Below are positions 43,311 to 44,898 of a stretch of DNA of 44,898 nucleotides, one piece after another. The notes under the pieces are model-generated. The model had not been told where the DNA came from and made no database searches. It saw nothing but the letters and a program-made list of their open reading frames with translations. Position 1 is the stretch's first letter. The number at the start of each line of letters is the position of its first letter. Source of the DNA: Lachnospiraceae bacterium (GTDB taxonomy: Bacteria; Bacillota; Clostridia; Lachnospirales; Lachnospiraceae); assembly GCA_017396555.1 (NCBI GenBank), contig JAFQLS010000015.1, positions 1 to 44,898 on the forward strand. The letters run 5' to 3'. Position numbers and translations under genes: made by a program.

Positions 43311-44255
43311 CTATAACTTTCCAATAAATTCATATAATAATCTTCCACACGCTTCAAAATCATCTTTCCAAACTACAGTATTTGATGAATGAGGAAATTT
43401 GCAGGGTATAGAAATTCCAACCTCATCATGACCAAAATCTTGCTCGTTTGAAATAATTATTTCACTAGTTCCACAGTCACTTACCTCCAATTGAAAATTA
43501 ATATTTTTTTCAATAGCAACTTGTGTTAAGTAATCTACATATTTTTGCGATGATATACCCAAACTATCAGAAATCTTTATGCCCACACCTTTCGCTAATT
43601 CAATACTGCTCATATCGCCCTCTGGTGTTGTATCAATACTCACGCAACAATCTGGCTTTATCGAGGTTTTCGCAACTCTAAATCCTCTCATACCGACTTC
43701 TTCCTGAGTAGTAAATACATAATATAAATCATTATTTGTTTTAATTGATTTTTTGATTATATTAATCAATAAATAGCAAGCAATCCTATCATCCAATGCT
43801 TTTCCACAAAAATATGTATCATTTTCCACAAAATTCTCACCAAAAGTAAAAACTTCACCAATTTTAATGTTTTGCTCAGAATAACATTCCAAATACAAAT
43901 TTTCATAATTATGTGCTTTCAAATTATCTTCATCAAAAGCCCTAATAATTCCATTGAAAGAATCAGACCAGACTCTTTGCTGATATGCATTCCAAGTTTT
44001 AATATTTCCGAGGGGCTTTATTCTGTATTTATACTGTGATATTTTCTTAATCACTTGAAACCCAACTTCATCAAGATGAACACTTATCATTATTTTTTTA
44101 TTGCTATTCTTCCCTTTTCTATAACAAATAACATTTCCTACATTGTCTATTTTTAAGTCATCCAGGTCCTCATCAACCAACATTCCATAAATCATCTTTG
44201 ACACAGATGCTTCATAACCGGATACACCTCTAGCATTACACAATATATCTAACAT
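43311..44255 (-). CDS. M42-family metallo-aminopeptidase
   Basis: A 314-residue peptidase with the M42 fold. Metal ligands and catalytic residues are visible: His60 and Asp62 (VHLDEVG), Asp155/156 (ALDDRIA), Glu185/186 (TTQEEVGMRG), Asp208 (SIDTTPEGD) and His289 (KFPHSS). Family members are large cytoplasmic dodecamers that trim short peptides from the N-terminus using two divalent metals. AAAGGA precedes the ATG. It has its own candidate promoter and ends 144 bases before the peptide gene on the same strand. It might trim the leader or degrade products of the neighbouring peptide system; this is inference from position. Confidence 0.9.
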   Translation of the reverse strand: MLDILCNARGVSGYEASVSKMIYGMLVDEDLDDLKIDNVGNVICYRKGKNSNKKIMISVHLDEVGFQVIKKISQYKYRIKPLGNIKTWNAYQQRVWSDSFNGIIRAFDEDNLKAHNYENLYLECYSEQNIKIGEVFTFGENFVENDTYFCGKALDDRIACYLLINIIKKSIKTNNDLYYVFTTQEEVGMRGFRVAKTSIKPDCCVSIDTTPEGDMSSIELAKGVGIKISDSLGISSQKYVDYLTQVAIEKNINFQLEVSDCGTSEIIISNEQDFGHDEVGISIPCKFPHSSNTVVWKDDFEACGRLLYEFIGKL

Positions 44256-44290
44256 AGTTTCAATCCTTTCAAATATATTCTGTTATTTTT

Positions 44291-44319
44291 ATATTATTTA
44301 AAATAATTTCTTCTATCAA
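44291..44319 (-). promoter_or_regulatory. Candidate promoter of M42 peptidase gene
   Basis: Minus-strand TTGATA (44314-44319), 17-base spacer, TAATAT (44291-44296), about 36 bases before the ATG. Confidence 0.5.
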
Positions 44320-44414
44320 GTCAACTAGTGCTTCATTTGATATTCTTTCATTCTATCCGTCGCCATCATTGATTGTAATAATCGATTTCTTCCATAGACG
44401 CTTTATCCTTTTTT

Positions 44415-44898
44415 CTATCCTCTATTCAGTCTTCTTCTCTGTAACTTTTTCCATATATGCCTAGCATCAATGCACGCTTTCTGTTCAATGCCTAGAACAT
44501 CTACTAGCATTTTTTTATCTACAATCTCAAGAGCATCTTCTATATTACCATTATCCCTTATAATTGAATCAATTTGTTCCAACAACACTCTTATTTCTTC
44601 TATTGGAACATCATCCAATTTCGGAACCAAAATATTTCCCACTTCGCCTGGAAGAATTTCTAGCACACCACCACCATAACTTCTTCCACAAAGTTCAGTA
44701 AACGCAAAAGAAATACTGTTGTAGTAAGACAAAATTGCCCGTTCCGGTTCAATGCCTTCATTAAATTTGATTCTATGCATCGTGTCCGTAGATACTGCCT
44801 CGCACTGATTCAAAACAAATTTAGGATACAAATTGTTTCTGCGTAAAAAGAATGCGTCCGGCACCCATATAGATGGAATTCGATACCATCTGTCTCTG
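44415..44898 (-). CDS. C-terminal part of a DNA adenine methyltransferase (cut by window edge)
   Basis: The frame is open to the window edge and about 160 residues are visible. The visible part lacks the NPPY and SAM-binding motifs, which would lie upstream. Segments such as RIPSIWVPDAFFLRR, STDTMHRIKF and SFAFTELCGRSYGGGVLEILPGEV are typical of the target-recognition end of class I N6-adenine methylases (Eco57I/type IIG or HsdM-like). The frame ends in a basic tail and TAG at 44415. It is part of a restriction-modification or phage-defence gene, intact or not unknown. An open frame with one internal stop lies just downstream (about 44276-44405) and may be a decayed gene. Confidence 0.65.
   Translation of the reverse strand, partial: RDRWYRIPSIWVPDAFFLRRNNLYPKFVLNQCEAVSTDTMHRIKFNEGIEPERAILSYYNSISFAFTELCGRSYGGGVLEILPGEVGNILVPKLDDVPIEEIRVLLEQIDSIIRDNGNIEDALEIVDKKMLVDVLGIEQKACIDARHIWKKLQRRRLNRG

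Overview
This is an AT-rich chromosomal window (roughly two thirds A+T by eye). Its gene content fits a Gram-positive, low-GC Clostridia, most likely Lachnospiraceae. The evidence is a long-form HPF, the secA-prfB pair with an RF2 programmed frameshift, a lone GerA/SpoVAF germination gene, an ACT-hom-apgM threonine operon, lysine-rich Ig/FN3 surface proteins and near-consensus sigma-A promoters (TTGACA-17-TATAAT). No species is claimed. Most genes are on the minus strand.

Left part (1-14.7 kb). A promoter and a probable structured RNA (about 258-470) lead into a small lipoprotein gene. After it come terminators and a seven-unit, 53-bp tandem hairpin repeat (1325-1676), with a single related copy near 24.1 kb. 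Two minus-strand housekeeping operons follow. One is ACT regulator - homoserine dehydrogenase - ApgM-type enzyme, the last being a candidate replacement homoserine kinase. The other is secA - prfB (with +1 frameshift) - cheW. hpf has its own promoter. The 0.5-kb gap upstream of hpf holds three perfect DnaA boxes. An XRE regulator, an NlpC/P60 wall hydrolase, an SDR reductase and a GerA-family protein complete this part.

Middle (14.7-38.7 kb). Minus-strand operons are: EamA exporter - trmO - NSS symporter - nicotinamidase-like hydrolase - dus; a secreted protein with four ~126-residue repeats; a metal-efflux operon (separate HMA protein - P1B ATPase - ArsR - acylphosphatase) with a clear operator; HAD phosphatase and membrane protein; carB; and ECF sigma - anti-sigma - surface protein - EAL phosphodiesterase. 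On the plus strand are a two-receiver regulator, a 960-residue hybrid kinase with REC and Hpt, and a small BFD-like [2Fe-2S] protein.

Right part (38.7-44.9 kb). This looks like an accessory module and is the most interesting stretch. A consensus promoter with a 12-bp palindrome at its start site drives a 33-residue, lysine-rich peptide with a C-x3-C tail (43065-43166). A strong hairpin terminator follows, then a radical SAM/SPASM maturase with an N-terminal PqqD/RRE-like segment, then a tightly coupled SNF2-family ATPase. Upstream are an M42 metallopeptidase and the C-terminal part of a DNA adenine methyltransferase cut by the window edge. The reading proposed here is a radical-SAM RiPP (ribosomally made, modified peptide) operon with an unexpected SNF2 partner. 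The attenuator forces a start codon for the maturase 36 bases downstream of the longest possible start.
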